Of a DNA stretch of 6,874 bases, positions 6,300 to 6,874 are shown one piece after another. Under the pieces are notes generated by a model. The model was given only the letters and a program-made list of their open reading frames with translations. It had not been told where the DNA came from and searched no databases. Positions within the stretch are counted from its first letter, which is position 1, and each line of letters opens with the position of its first letter. A program made the translations under genes and the position numbers. Origin of the DNA: Candidatus Colimorpha enterica (lineage in GTDB: Bacteria > Bacillota > Clostridia > Oscillospirales > CAG-272); contig FR891106.1 of the NCBI GenBank assembly GCA_000433515.1, positions 1 through 6,874 of the forward strand, read 5' to 3'.

Positions 6300-6379
6300 A
6301 AAAAAATCAGTTCAAAAGTTCTTGGAATTCCTAAAACCTTCTTACAAGAAGGTTTTAGGCGGGTCCGGGCAGCGCCCGC
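6300..6379. repeat. Structured intergenic element with a 14-bp inverted repeat and a GC-rich hairpin
   Basis: CCTAAAACCTTCTT (6330-6343) and AAGAAGGTTTTAGG (6346-6359) are a perfect 14-bp inverted repeat around AC. Next comes CGGGC-agc-GCCCG (6366-6378), a short GC hairpin; GCGGG (6359-6363) could instead pair with CCCGC (6375-6379). TTCTTG (6319-6324) can also pair with CAAGAA (6345-6350), competing with the long stem. An A7 run (6300-6306), T7 on the minus strand, sits at the far end. It occupies the gap between two convergent genes and abuts the decarboxylase stop codon. It may help terminate the minus-strand gene or be one copy of a dispersed intergenic repeat; only one copy is in the window, so the second idea is inference. 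Confidence 0.6.
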
Positions 6380-6380
6380 G

Positions 6381-6874
6381 TCACTCTTTAACCGTCCTCA
6401 CAGCTTCAATGCCGTAGTATTCAAAGCACTTAACCGACTGCTCACCGATACGCTCCCCGCAGATAAGCACCGGTACCGCCGGCGGACAGGTCACACTCAC
6501 CTCGGCAAGAATCTTCCCGACAGATAAACGCACGGGGGTTTTCTCCGATACAGCCATGATCGCCTCGTGAGGAGTCATGACGGCTTCAGCGGCTTCCGGA
6601 ACAGGCGGACGCGATAATATCGCCTCGCGCCGCTTAAGCGAACAGAGCGCATCCCCGACAGCGGCAAAATCGCTCTCCCGGTTCATCGGCGAGAACATCA
6701 TCACAACCGTGTCCGGATCGGCAAATTCGCAATAGATCCCCCGGCTTTCAAGATACAGGGAAACCTCATGTCCCGTGTATCCGAACCCTTTCGTCATAAC
6801 CGTCAGCTTCAGCGGCTCGTCCGAAACAACAGTAAACCCGTGCGCACACAGTCGGCCTTTAAGCCCGGCAACTC
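6381..6874 (-). CDS. Orn/Lys/Arg decarboxylase family protein, C-terminal part (5' truncated by window edge)
   Basis: The reading frame stays open from the right edge of the window to TGA at 6383-6381, giving about 164 C-terminal residues; the ATG at 6797 is internal. The opening EPLKLTVMTKGFGYTG.E, then the GIYCEFADPDTVVMMFSP block and the final CPPAVPVLICGE pattern are characteristic of the C-terminal regions of fold-I PLP-dependent Orn/Lys/Arg decarboxylases of the short Firmicute type (YaaO/SpeA-like). These remove CO2 from basic amino acids to give polyamine precursors or agmatine. The PLP-binding lysine and most of the large domain lie beyond the window, so the substrate cannot be judged. 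It converges on the TIM-barrel gene, and the structured element at 6300-6379 begins one base after its stop. Confidence 0.82.
   Translation of the reverse strand, partial: VAGLKGRLCAHGFTVVSDEPLKLTVMTKGFGYTGHEVSLYLESRGIYCEFADPDTVVMMFSPMNRESDFAAVGDALCSLKRREAILSRPPVPEAAEAVMTPHEAIMAVSEKTPVRLSVGKILAEVSVTCPPAVPVLICGERIGEQSVKCFEYYGIEAVRTVKE

Noticed and set aside
6300..6379. CRISPR array or insertion sequence remnant
   Set aside because: There is one inverted repeat only, with no repeated spacer-unit pattern and no transposase coding remnant.

Overview
The window looks like chromosomal DNA from a clostridial Firmicute, probably an Oscillospiraceae/Ruminococcaceae-type anaerobe. The reasons are a SpoVT-like sporulation regulator, a class A RNase P RNA, strong AGGAGG-type ribosome sites, sigma-A promoters close to consensus, moderate GC (roughly 50-55% by eye), and several protein families common in that group. 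No phage, insertion sequence, CRISPR array or tRNA is visible. The species cannot be named from the sequence.

Layout, left to right. Bases 1-311 are the C-terminal end of a SpoVT-like regulator. A perfect TTGACA-17-TATAAT promoter then drives rnpB (about 372-737), which ends in a strong terminator. Next on the + strand is a single-gene unit with its own promoter, Shine-Dalgarno and terminator, encoding a sn-glycerol-1-phosphate dehydrogenase-like enzyme (885-2210). Its terminator can also serve the converging minus-strand operon. That operon (4135 to 2293) encodes an HD-domain phosphohydrolase followed by two paralogous, membrane-anchored zinc-ribbon proteins with 9 and 16 nt between genes. 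A divergent promoter region (about 4136-4316) separates it from a + strand pair: a sugar-transfer-associated-type ATP-grasp protein (4317-5327) and a sugar-phosphate isomerase/epimerase-type TIM barrel (5362-6237). After their terminator lies a structured intergenic stretch (6300-6379) with a 14-bp inverted repeat and a GC-rich hairpin. The minus-strand C-terminal part of an Orn/Lys/Arg decarboxylase family protein follows and runs off the right edge.

How the genes work together. Most neighbours look like independent transcription units. Two groupings are likely functional. One is the three-gene minus-strand operon (HD hydrolase plus tandem zinc-ribbon membrane proteins), for which I know no described system and which is the best candidate for something new. 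The other is the ATP-grasp/TIM-barrel pair, which may act on a small carboxylate or sugar substrate, but the chemistry cannot be read from sequence alone. The G1P dehydrogenase is notable because sn-glycerol-1-phosphate is the archaeal-type lipid backbone.
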